This document shows, one piece after another, positions 33,501 to 39,644 of a DNA stretch of 64,000 nucleotides. How positions within the stretch are numbered: position 1 is the first letter of the stretch; every line of letters starts with the position of its first letter. The DNA comes from Verrucomicrobiaceae bacterium (lineage in GTDB: Bacteria > Verrucomicrobiota > Verrucomicrobiia > Verrucomicrobiales > Verrucomicrobiaceae), in NCBI GenBank assembly GCA_016713245.1, contig JADJPM010000001.1, positions 2,542,001 through 2,606,000 of the forward strand, read 5' to 3'. Position numbers and translations under genes: made by a program. Below the pieces are notes generated by a model, which saw only the letters and a list, made by a program, of their open reading frames with translations, was not told where the DNA came from and ran no database searches.

Positions 33501-34746
33501 AACCTTCATCGACCCGTGCGAGCCAGGCGGCGACAGAGCGGAGATTGGGGAAGACACGCCACTGGCCGTCGATCTCGGTGCCGAAGAGCATCCTCAGGCG
33601 AGAGTTATCAAGCTTTTGGGCGTTCAACCAGTCAGCAGCGAGCCATTCTTGATGCACCTGACTTTGAAAGGAATAGCGATTACTTCCATTCGGAGGGTGG
33701 AAAAGTCGGCTGAGGTTCCTGATATCGTCCAAATCGGCCAATTGAAGACGATTGCGCTCAGTTCCCCAAAGTTCATCACTATGGGAGAGATCGTTGAAGG
33801 TGAGTGCGTCTTCCTGCGGCGTCTTTTTGAGTGAAAGCTGAGCTCTGCCCGACCAGATCATGGCAGCCGCGACTCGTCCGGCGACACGCTGCCGCCAATG
33901 AACATCCACAATGGATTTTTCCCAGCGTGGCGAGTCTTCTGGAGAGTCGGTGAGCTGGCAGTGGGAGAGAACTTGTTCGCGGATGGCCTCCCCATGAGAG
34001 GGAAGACTCTGAAAGCCTGAATTTTCGAAACTTTCCCGGAGCCCGAGCAAGTTTTGAGGCCAGCAGGCAATGGAGTTGAGGTGCCTGTCACGCAACTGCT
34101 CCCTAAACGTTTGGGCATCCGTTTTGCTAAACCAAGCCTCAATTGTGGCGGCAAAATCGCACCGACGCAGCGGGCAGACGATGAGAGTTTGTGCCTCTCC
34201 ATTCGGCCAGAGCGCCTTCAGGTCATCCAGGTGCTCAATGGGACGCATCCAGCGGCAGGAGAGGACGAGCTGGTGTTTGGGGCGTCCATTAGAGCCGAGC
34301 TGGCGGCGTAACCATGCGCGGAGCTGGGGGACGAAGTTGGGATTGGCGAGTTGGGCCTCATCCAGGCCGTCGATGACGATGCGGGTCGGTTGGTCTGCCG
34401 GGATGAATTTGGAGATGTAGTCGCCGGGATGGGCGGAACCGATCTCTTTGGCCTCAAAATACTCGGCGTGGGGGCCGAACCAGCCTTCGGTCTTGGCTTG
34501 CCTCAATTCGGTGCTTTTGCCGGAGCCTGGGCGCCCGAGCAGAAGGAGGAAGGGGGCGGTAAGCTCGCTGAGGTGGGCGAGGCCGGGCAGTTCTTTCTCG
34601 AGCACCGGTCTGCCGTCTTCGCCTTTGTAGAACGGCAAAAAGTCGTCATCGATCCCACGATCTTGCTCCCAAGACTGCTGGAGCAGCCAAAGACGAACCC
34701 AAGGTTCTTGGGACTGGTGCTGGGTATTGGAAATGACGTTCGACAT
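30568..34746 (-). CDS. NACHT/STAND-like NTPase with C-terminal PD-(D/E)XK nuclease
   Basis: 1392 residues. The N-terminal NTPase has a P-loop, GRPGSGKS (71-78), a NACHT-like Walker B, RIVIDGLDEA (D126, D129, E130), and a sensor-like LVLSCR (160-165). About 330-1240 is a long helical region resembling HEAT/ARM repeats, a candidate sensor. The C-terminal part, about 1250-1345, has a helix with EERIAREMRDWL, then D1282 (GRTDILV), E1299-L-K1301 (VIELKK) and Q1318/Y1323, matching a PD-(D/E)XK nuclease with a RecB/Cas4-like Q-x4-Y helix. Such layouts are typical of anti-phage sensors that activate a nuclease. G+C appears lower than its neighbours. Known STAND defence proteins usually carry the nuclease at the N-terminus, so the order is unusual. 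No homologue name is assigned. Confidence 0.8.
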   Translation of the reverse strand: MSNVISNTQHQSQEPWVRLWLLQQSWEQDRGIDDDFLPFYKGEDGRPVLEKELPGLAHLSELTAPFLLLLGRPGSGKSTELRQAKTEGWFGPHAEYFEAKEIGSAHPGDYISKFIPADQPTRIVIDGLDEAQLANPNFVPQLRAWLRRQLGSNGRPKHQLVLSCRWMRPIEHLDDLKALWPNGEAQTLIVCPLRRCDFAATIEAWFSKTDAQTFREQLRDRHLNSIACWPQNLLGLRESFENSGFQSLPSHGEAIREQVLSHCQLTDSPEDSPRWEKSIVDVHWRQRVAGRVAAAMIWSGRAQLSLKKTPQEDALTFNDLSHSDELWGTERNRLQLADLDDIRNLSRLFHPPNGSNRYSFQSQVHQEWLAADWLNAQKLDNSRLRMLFGTEIDGQWRVFPNLRSVAAWLARVDEGFRQLLRQHDPLTLLWLDAASLPDAERKEIITALLEATDKAKVVDPAIRQAHLISLHHPRIADQLRQWLSRTDVDEASHQLALEIAEKTHSTALAAFLWEVYPHASYHLQINIAGTLYHLAKQGFDDRWEAVLNKEIPIDLEGTLLGAALEFLVVTSDKVPARDVLHWLVPRIEFGEEGHLYGLYDMRAGRVHEHLTADDLPPIFRHLGNYPDFIHDSLSFAEDLNQSALKLAVNHMDRPDVLHALVEYWNACVIHYHPPHHGINQHWDSKEPPFNDPALRRKLIPHLIHHPGFEKHTRREWAQASDWLVAEEDFDWCLDQLLAAPQADGWRYALLVLQLVRQIEIESSTADKFNAAAAHSAFLSSSLPKPLPGQSYLEALQSDAAAKQAKLQHEIEHRKRRQTQREEAYKKHIQTYAEQARQAHGEGQIVWPAVLKVLSAREYGMAPHSTVFGPEQKIGENETWMREAAKRYLFDKPLDDAQDINEGIDGLIALSACWQEFNQPGPLRDVIASRWLPLYYSTLSSFGSLGKAPEGLSYQSFAKLFPEQFACAFGIVIRRRYLAKGSLGELRSLREIWNQSMSQKLLTVIKEEEIQPEGFSNAIRTLNHFSESDALEAASYWLERQSALQNSEDRAAMLAGCAFLVNGKLAVEVRPLLQDLDLVREAVFRATCTLDSITERQDFAVWPTSAILELANAVWRAFPKTKQGNLRGLVTGMDYAREYRDHITAAATTRGLKVEIPPVHYEDDEKESARRFRILNWNRHRAAQALAGEKWQHLKPEAFFQLTSRPHARLARSADELLQAVIESLQRWEESLRNGSWDHLWDLKTRTSRPEERIAREMRDWLKLNHEIIAEREVKLSNEGRTDILVQTNAFGSPFTLVIELKKLRKSNTKERRAAMKTQLLDRYLRPRHSPPDHWTHGLYVIAWTADPGSKDDNEKAMSDATQALQAQAKQLSQSPFTLSSLVLDCRFRQQPR

Positions 34747-34766
34747 TCGCGATTCGCGAATATAGT
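34740..34766 (+). promoter_or_regulatory. Promoter with palindromic operator for the AbiE-like pair; divergent control region
   Basis: TCGACA (34740-34745, 5 of 6 to TTGACA), a 15-base spacer and TATAGT (34761-34766) form a likely -35/-10 pair for the gene at 34782. The spacer is almost entirely the palindrome ATTCGCGATTCGCGAAT (34745-34761; 8-bp arms, one-base centre), which also overlaps the start codon of the leftward NTPase gene. A repressor bound here would block both directions. The transcript start would lie only about 9 bases before the ATG. Confidence 0.65.
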
Positions 34767-34781
34767 AATGCGTTCAAGAAG

Positions 34782-35312
34782 ATGCTCAAGCCGCATGACA
34801 TACTAGTTTCCCTGAAGTTGCTCTTGGCTCCGCCGGAGTCCGTTCCGACCTATGCGGGGCTGGCGGCGGCTCTCCAGTTGAGCGCTTCGGAGGCGCATTC
34901 AGCCGTGGGACGGGCCGTGGAGGCGGGTTTGCTGAGAAAACCCCTCACGGGAACAGGGCGGACGATGCCGCTGCCAGTGCGGGCAGCTTTGGGAGAGTTT
35001 TTGGTGTCTGGGGTGAAGTATGTCTGGCCTGCGGTGCGGGGACCGATGACACGAGGAGTTCCTACTGCTGGGAGCCTGCCCGCCGTAGCCTCGCTTCTGG
35101 GCATGCCGCAGCCTGAGCGAGCATTAGTCTGGCCGCATGCGGAGGGGACACAGAGCGGGGAGTCGGTGGAGCCGCTTTATCCACGGACGACGGCTGTGGT
35201 GGTTGGAGATGCTGCTTTGCATGAGTGGCTGGCTTTGATCGACATTCTGAGGCTCAAAACCGGACGTGAGGCCGCGCTGGCCGCCGCCGCCATCCAGAAA
35301 AAACTGCAATGA
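34782..35312 (+). CDS. Winged-helix protein, probable antitoxin/autorepressor (AbiEi-like)
   Basis: 176 residues. The N-terminal 70 read as a winged helix: KPHDILVSLKLLLAPPES, TYAGLAAALQLSASEAHSAV (helix-turn-helix) and GRAVEAGLLRKPL, followed by a wing-like segment. The C-terminal half is a Leu/Ala-rich domain of unknown fold ending in a helix (REAALAAAAIQKKLQ). It overlaps the nucleotidyltransferase start by 4 bases (ATGA). Autoregulation through the 17-bp palindrome just upstream is expected by analogy with AbiEi antitoxins. The AbiEi link is from layout, not from a clear sequence match. Confidence 0.68.
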   Translation: MLKPHDILVSLKLLLAPPESVPTYAGLAAALQLSASEAHSAVGRAVEAGLLRKPLTGTGRTMPLPVRAALGEFLVSGVKYVWPAVRGPMTRGVPTAGSLPAVASLLGMPQPERALVWPHAEGTQSGESVEPLYPRTTAVVVGDAALHEWLALIDILRLKTGREAALAAAAIQKKLQ

Positions 35313-36085
35313 ACGATCAGCTCAATGCCCAGCAGTGTCGTGAAATCATCGCCGAACTGGCGATGCTGCTGCCACAGGCGATGGCGAAACATTTTCCGAG
35401 GCTACCAAGGCTCGATTTCGAGATCGAGGGTGAAGACGAAGAGGAGGTGGTACGGACACGGTGGGATCCGGTTTTCACCGGCGGCGGTATTGTGAGCATG
35501 CTCATCACAGACCCTGAGGCTCCGCAGGCCATGTTCACTAAGGATGTCGATCTGGTGCTCGAAATCGCGAGTCATCCAGATTTCTACGCGATGGAAAAAG
35601 CGTTGGAGAGCGTGGGCTTCCGGCGTCCGCGAGACGAGCACACAGAGATACTTTCTTGGGAATGGAGAGGCGTGCGAGTCGATGCGCTCCCCCATCGCCG
35701 CATACAATCCCTGGACACCAATCGCTGGTTTGTCTTTCTAATGAAAGACGCTGAGCACGTCGAAGTGCTCCCGGGGCGCAGAGCATGGATAGCTTCAGCC
35801 CCCTGCTTCATCGCCACGAAACTCCAAGCCTTTGCCAGTCGAGGTAACAACAACTTCCTGAAGAGCAAAGACATCGGGGACATTCTTGCCGTGGTGAATG
35901 GCCGTGATAAATTATTGCAGGAGATTCATCGAGCGGCCCCAGAAGTTCGAGAATTCCTGAGGCAACGCTTCGGCTGGCTGCTCGAGCAGCCGCATTTCAT
36001 GGAGTCTCTTTCCTTGATCGTGCCGGAGAATCAGCGGGAGGAGATCGTGATTGATAGGATGCGGCAAATAGGCTCACCGACATGA
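35309..36085 (+). CDS. Nucleotidyltransferase-fold protein, AbiEii-like toxin candidate
   Basis: 258 residues. A GGG segment (58-60) and MFTKDVDLVLEIAS give the D-x-D motif (D79, D81) of the pol-beta nucleotidyltransferase fold, with a third aspartate in GVRVDALP (about D125), as in AbiEii/AbiGii-type toxins. A C-terminal helical part follows (about 165-250; KSKDIGDILAVVNGRDKL). AbiEii toxins transfer nucleotides to cellular RNA and are held inactive by the upstream antitoxin. The stop codon lies in direct repeat B, so the last residues (SPT) come from the duplicated helicase end. Confidence 0.68.
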   Translation: MNDQLNAQQCREIIAELAMLLPQAMAKHFPRLPRLDFEIEGEDEEEVVRTRWDPVFTGGGIVSMLITDPEAPQAMFTKDVDLVLEIASHPDFYAMEKALESVGFRRPRDEHTEILSWEWRGVRVDALPHRRIQSLDTNRWFVFLMKDAEHVEVLPGRRAWIASAPCFIATKLQAFASRGNNNFLKSKDIGDILAVVNGRDKLLQEIHRAAPEVREFLRQRFGWLLEQPHFMESLSLIVPENQREEIVIDRMRQIGSPT

Positions 36086-36130
36086 GCAGCGAGGAGCTCT
36101 CGATTTCGTGAAGCTGGATGTCAGCGCGGT
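36073..36130. repeat. Direct repeat B: displaced copy of the SNF2 3' end, right boundary of the cassette
   Basis: 58 bases that match 30519-30577 except for one deleted base (after AGGAGCT) and one C to T change. It is not attached to any helicase coding sequence, and the one-base deletion would shift its frame, so it reads as a decaying remnant. It also supplies the stop codon of the nucleotidyltransferase gene. Confidence 0.95.
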
Positions 36131-36157
36131 GGGGTGAGGGCCTGAGGGTTCCAATCA

Positions 36158-36228
36158 AGTCTCACGCAAAGGCGCAAAGAAAGGCAGGATGTCTGAACCT
36201 TGGCGGCTTTGCGCTTTTGCGTGAGACT
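36158..36228. repeat. 22-bp inverted repeat (AGTCTCACGCAAAGGCGCAAAG type), likely bidirectional terminator
   Basis: The arms at 36158-36179 and 36207-36228 match at 21 of 22 positions with a 27-base loop. It sits between convergent genes (nucleotidyltransferase ends at 36085, membrane protein gene ends at 36230). The CTCACGCAAAGGCGCAAAG sequence is a dispersed repeat seen in several bacterial phyla. Confidence 0.85.
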
Positions 36229-36229
36229 C

Positions 36230-36628
36230 TCAATGATTGATCCGGCCGGCCTGAAACTCATCGAGGCGGGGATTGATCCGCCGGGCAAAGATGCCGTGAT
36301 ACCAAGGGGATCGGATTTGCAGCCAGAGCACGAACAGCGTGATCGGTGTCTGCATGACCAATGGAGACAGCCAGTCCGAGTAACCTGCTGCCAGATGAAC
36401 GCCGACGAGGATCACGAACGCCACGGCCCACGCCAGTTCCAGTCGGCGCCAGACGAGGAAGACATTGCAAAAGAGGAAGAAATGCCCCAGCGCCATCGGA
36501 ACGATCCACCGGAGCGGAAACGCTTCATTTCGCAGCCAGATGGTCAAGATGGTGCCGAGCAGCAACACGACGCCGTCCAAGGCAGACATCCGAAAACCGT
36601 GCTTTCGAGCAGGGAGAGAGTCTTTCAT
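36230..36628 (-). CDS. Four-helix membrane protein, last gene of the ADP-ribose operon
   Basis: 132 residues from ATG 36628, which is preferred because GGAGG lies 9 bases upstream and the start falls 4 bases after the macrodomain stop. There are about four hydrophobic segments (roughly 18-32, 40-58, 66-84 and 90-106) and a basic C-terminus (FARRINPRLDEFQAGRINH). No family was recognised; the pattern WRRLELAWAVAF recurs in small verrucomicrobial membrane proteins. Its place at the end of the NrtR operon suggests a role linked to NAD or ADP-ribose, possibly transport, but this is a guess. Confidence 0.65.
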   Translation of the reverse strand: MKDSLPARKHGFRMSALDGVVLLLGTILTIWLRNEAFPLRWIVPMALGHFFLFCNVFLVWRRLELAWAVAFVILVGVHLAAGYSDWLSPLVMQTPITLFVLWLQIRSPWYHGIFARRINPRLDEFQAGRINH

Positions 36629-36632
36629 GTCA

Positions 36633-37133
36633 TCAAGCCTCCAAGAGACGTTCATACCTCATCCGATCCGCCTCGCTGAAGCAGCAGAAGGTCACGGTCT
36701 GGATGGAGCACGGCGTTTCCAAAAACGCCCGCACACTCTCGACGGCGATTTGAGCCGCTTGATCTGCCGGGAAGCGATACACGCCTGTCGAGATGCACGG
36801 AAAGGCGATGCTTCGCAGACCTGCTTCGGCCGCGAGGCGCAGGGAGTTCGTGTAGCAGGCGCGGAGTTTGTCTGCTTCGCCGTTTTTGCCACCGTTCCAG
36901 ATTGGGCCGACGGTATGGATGATGTGTCGCGCTTTGAGACGATGACCCTTCGTCATTTTCGCCTCGCCGGTGCGGCAGCCGTTCAGCAAACGACACTCGC
37001 CGAGCAGTTCTGGTCCCGCCGCGCGATGGATCGCTCCATCCACGCCGCCGCCGCCGAGCAGGGAAGAGTTGGCGGCGTTGACGATGGCATCGACGTCGAG
37101 CTGGGTGATGTCGGCTTGGAGAGTTTGAAGCAT
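36633..37133 (-). CDS. Macrodomain protein (O-acetyl-ADP-ribose deacetylase-like)
   Basis: 166 residues, all macrodomain. DITQLDVDAIVNAANSSLLG and GGGVDGAIHRAAG form the ADP-ribose-binding core typical of the MacroD/YmdB class, with HIIHTVGPIWNGG and ISTGVYRFP closing the pocket. These enzymes hydrolyse O-acetyl-ADP-ribose made by sirtuins or remove ADP-ribose from acidic residues or nucleic acids. A sirtuin and an ADP-ribosylglycohydrolase are in the same operon, which supports that role. It follows the ARH gene by 27 bases. Confidence 0.95.
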   Translation of the reverse strand: MLQTLQADITQLDVDAIVNAANSSLLGGGGVDGAIHRAAGPELLGECRLLNGCRTGEAKMTKGHRLKARHIIHTVGPIWNGGKNGEADKLRACYTNSLRLAAEAGLRSIAFPCISTGVYRFPADQAAQIAVESVRAFLETPCSIQTVTFCCFSEADRMRYERLLEA

Positions 37134-37160
37134 AGGAGTTATGAATCAGCGATTGGTGAG

Positions 37161-38084
37161 TCAGTGAGTCGTCAGGTGCAGGTTCAGCGGCTCGCGTAAA
37201 GTCAGCCACTCGTCCGGTATTCCTTCACGACCGGTGCGCAGCGCAACAATGCCACCCACAATGGCGCAATTGGTGTCGCAGTCTCCGTCGCCTTCGAGGG
37301 TGGCGAACATGGCTTCCTGGTAGTCGTCGAGATGACGTGTGGCGCACCACAGAGCAAAAGGCACGGTGTCCGGTGCGGTGACGAGGAATCCCGAGCCAAG
37401 GATGCGCGCGGCATTTTCGGGAGACATCTCCAGCGGCACCAACCGCGCCTTGCGGATACCTTCGAGTGTCTCTCCCACGGGTGTCTGACTCAAAACGGCG
37501 CTCCAAAGCTGCTCACGAGCCGCTCCCAGTTCTGTTGCCCGGTAATTCCACGCGGCAGCCGCAGCCAGCGAGACAGCCACGCTGCCCGCAATGCCTTCTG
37601 CGTGTGAATGGGTCACCACCGAGGACAAAGTGCTCTGCGGGGCGATCTGCGCGGGCTCATCCGCAAACCAGGCTCCGAGCGGCGCGGAGCGCATGGCACT
37701 GCCGTTTCCTTTGGAGCCTCGTCCGCTGAAAGCTGCGGCCGAAGTCGCCCGCCAGCTCTCTCCAGCTTCGATTTGCTCCAATTGCATCCGCGCACCTTTG
37801 CCGTATCCACGACCTGAATCGGCCCGGTAACGTTCCACAAAGCGCAGTGCGAGCGAATCACATGCAATCTGCCCATGTGCGTTCAGTTCCTCGGCAATTG
37901 CGAGTGCCATTTGCGTGTCGTCCGTGTGCCACCAGGGCCCGGAGGGCAGTCCACGCTTCTCCACAACGCTTCGCGCCGAACGTGCGCAGGTTGAAAGCAT
38001 CTGCCCGAAGGCATCGCCGACCGACAAGCCGTCGAGGGAGAGAAGGGCGCGTTCGAGACGGTTGTGGTTTTCAGCTAATGTCAT
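37161..38084 (-). CDS. ADP-ribosylglycohydrolase (ARH/DraG family)
   Basis: 307 residues. The start DGLSVGDAFGQM and HTDDTQMALAIAE (about T54-D55-D56-T57) give the first metal-binding motif of the ARH fold; GDGDCDTNCAIVGGIVAL near the C-terminus gives the second (D-x-D-T). Both are needed for the dinuclear metal site that removes ADP-ribose from proteins. A region with SKGNGSAMRSAPLG (about 123-137) is also typical. It overlaps the upstream small protein gene by 4 bases (ATGA). It is part of the NrtR-led operon and is likely cytoplasmic. Confidence 0.95.
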   Translation of the reverse strand: MTLAENHNRLERALLSLDGLSVGDAFGQMLSTCARSARSVVEKRGLPSGPWWHTDDTQMALAIAEELNAHGQIACDSLALRFVERYRADSGRGYGKGARMQLEQIEAGESWRATSAAAFSGRGSKGNGSAMRSAPLGAWFADEPAQIAPQSTLSSVVTHSHAEGIAGSVAVSLAAAAAWNYRATELGAAREQLWSAVLSQTPVGETLEGIRKARLVPLEMSPENAARILGSGFLVTAPDTVPFALWCATRHLDDYQEAMFATLEGDGDCDTNCAIVGGIVALRTGREGIPDEWLTLREPLNLHLTTH

Positions 38085-38428
38085 GGAAATCTTTGGGTGA
38101 CCTCGATGAGGCCGATGATGTGTTGATTGAACTCTTCGAGTTCTTCTGCAGGCACCCAGAGTTCGCGGTGCATGCTGCCGCCGACGACTTGTTCGGTGAA
38201 ACGGCTGAGGTAGCCGGCTTCGACCGTGAAGCGGGTGACGAAGCCGGAGCCGGAGGCGGGCACATTCCAGTCACGGGCGATCTGGATGGCGTATTCCTCG
38301 TTCATCACTGGATAAAAGATCGGCTGGTCGGACAGACGCGGCGGAAAGGCTTTCCAGCCGTTTTGCTCGATCAAGGCGAGTTCTTCGGGGCCGACGGGGC
38401 GGAAGAGAATGGTGGAGTTTTGATTCAT
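38081..38428 (-). CDS. Small protein of the ADP-ribosylation/crystallin J1 type
   Basis: 115 residues. The pattern RPVGPEELALIEQNGWKAFPP ... QPIFYPVMNEEYAIQIARDWN ... GFVTRFTVEAGYLSRF ... HRELWVPAEELEEFN ... IIGLIEV is that of small proteins annotated in many genomes as ADP-ribosylation/crystallin J1, whose activity is unknown. The gene sits directly between the sirtuin and ARH genes and overlaps the latter by 4 bases. Its leader contains the 20-bp repeat also found before the sirtuin gene. The ligand or substrate is likely ADP-ribose-related, by context only. Confidence 0.75.
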   Translation of the reverse strand: MNQNSTILFRPVGPEELALIEQNGWKAFPPRLSDQPIFYPVMNEEYAIQIARDWNVPASGSGFVTRFTVEAGYLSRFTEQVVGGSMHRELWVPAEELEEFNQHIIGLIEVTQRFP

Positions 38429-38429
38429 G

Positions 38430-38449
38430 GAGTGATGAATCAGTGAGTG
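38430..38449 (-). repeat. 20-bp leader repeat, copy before the J1-type gene
   Basis: GAGTGATGAATCAGTGAGTG ends one base before the ATG complement at 38428. It is identical to 39155-39174. It overlaps the last codons of the sirtuin gene. Confidence 0.9.
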
Positions 38450-39153
38450 TGCCCAAGAAGTGAGTCCACCCACGCGGTGACGGTTTGGGTGGCGGGGCCG
38501 GGGATGAATTCGTCGAAGACGCCGTCGCTGGATTCGAGGTTGAACTCGATGCAGCGGGCATCGCGGGAGCGGGCGATGTGCACGAAGTTGGCGGCGGGAT
38601 AGACGAGGCCACTCGTGCCGATGGCGGCGAAGAGCGTGGCGTCGCGAGTGCGGGCATCCAATTCTTCGAGGAAGAGCGGTGTTTCGCCAAACCAGACGAC
38701 GTGGGGGCGCAGTTTGCCGGTGGAATGGCATGCAGGGCAGGCAGAGGCCGTATCGAGATCGTCACGACACTCGTGGACAGCGCCGCAGTGCGTGCAGCGA
38801 CTTTTCAGCAACTCGCCGTGGATGTGCCACACCTCGGGCGAGCCACCGCGTTCGTGGAGGTCGTCGATGTTTTGGCTTATGAGCGTGATGCGGCCGGAAT
38901 ACTCTTTTTGAAGTCTCGCGATGGCCGCGTGAGCTGCGTTGGGCTGCTTCGTGAGCAGAATCTGGCGACGTTCATTGTAGAAGCGCTGGACCACGTGCGG
39001 CTGGGCACGAAAAGCCTGCGGAGTGGCAAGCTCAGTAATGTCGCGTCCCTCCCAGAGGCCGCCGGGGCCGCGGAAGGTGGGGATGCCGCTTTCGGCGGAG
39101 ACGCCAGCGCCGGTCAGGATGACGATGTGAGGAAGAGTGGAGTTGTGAGTCAT
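38440..39153 (-). CDS. cobB: Sir2-family NAD-dependent protein deacylase
   Basis: 237 residues. NAD site: TGAGVSAESGIPTFRG (about 14-29) and QNIDDLHERGG. Catalytic histidine H112 is in WHIHG. Structural zinc is held by C120, C123, C139 and C142 (CTHC, CPAC). Y59 and R62 in RFYNER form the Y-x-x-R pair that marks class III sirtuins with desuccinylase or deacylase preference, as in CobB. It would consume NAD and release O-acyl-ADP-ribose plus nicotinamide. It lies 23 bases after the four-helix-bundle gene and its start codon is preceded by the 20-bp leader repeat. Confidence 0.93.
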   Translation of the reverse strand: MTHNSTLPHIVILTGAGVSAESGIPTFRGPGGLWEGRDITELATPQAFRAQPHVVQRFYNERRQILLTKQPNAAHAAIARLQKEYSGRITLISQNIDDLHERGGSPEVWHIHGELLKSRCTHCGAVHECRDDLDTASACPACHSTGKLRPHVVWFGETPLFLEELDARTRDATLFAAIGTSGLVYPAANFVHIARSRDARCIEFNLESSDGVFDEFIPGPATQTVTAWVDSLLGHTH

Positions 39154-39154
39154 T

Positions 39155-39174
39155 GAGTGATGAATCAGTGAGTG
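39155..39174 (-). repeat. 20-bp leader repeat, copy before the sirtuin gene
   Basis: GAGTGATGAATCAGTGAGTG begins 2 bases from the start codon at 39153 and is identical to 38430-38449. Flanking bases are also partly conserved, as are the first codons (Met-x-x-Asn-Ser-Thr in both proteins). Confidence 0.9.
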
Positions 39175-39176
39175 GT

Positions 39177-39560
39177 TTAGGAGCCGCCTTTTCGTTGATT
39201 GCGGGTGATGGTCGAATGTGAGGCGGAGCAGATCCGGAGGATTTCGTCGGCCTCGGCGCGAAGTTCTTTGAGTTGGGCTTCTTTGGCGATTTCGCTGCGG
39301 ACGAGCATTTCCAGCCAAAGAGCCGTCTCATCGGCCTCTTCGATGAGGGTTTTCATTTTGGACGCGAAGTCGGCTGCGGACTTGGCGCGGCAGACAGCGC
39401 GATAGTTGGCCGCTACCGAGGTCGCTGAACGCAGGATTTGTCGGCGCATGACCGTCGCCTCCTCGCTCTTGGGCAGTTTTTGACTCATGCGGATGACGCG
39501 CAGCGCAAACAACATGGTGCGTTCCTGCATCTGTTTCGCGAAATCGAGATTCGTATTCAT
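39177..39560 (-). CDS. Four-helix-bundle protein (23S rRNA IVP-type family)
   Basis: 127 residues in the common four-helix-bundle family: FAKQMQERTMLFALRVIRMSQKL, MRRQILRSATSVAANYRAV, FASKMKTLIEEADETALWLEMLV and AEADEILRICSASHST. These proteins are often found alone in bacterial genomes, with unknown function; some derive from rRNA intervening sequences. Here it is second in the NrtR-led operon, with 84 bases between it and nrtR. A role in ADP-ribose metabolism is not supported by sequence, only by position. Confidence 0.85.
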   Translation of the reverse strand: MNTNLDFAKQMQERTMLFALRVIRMSQKLPKSEEATVMRRQILRSATSVAANYRAVCRAKSAADFASKMKTLIEEADETALWLEMLVRSEIAKEAQLKELRAEADEILRICSASHSTITRNQRKGGS

Positions 39561-39644
39561 GGTAGCAGCTATGAATGAGTGACTTGTGATTCAGAGAGTG
39601 GATTCGAGCTTGGTTAGAGATTCGCTGATTCAAGAATCACTGAC

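Noticed and set aside
37332..37607. Several open frames antisense to the ADP-ribosylglycohydrolase gene
   Set aside because: The minus-strand protein has both metal motifs; antisense frames lack any domain.
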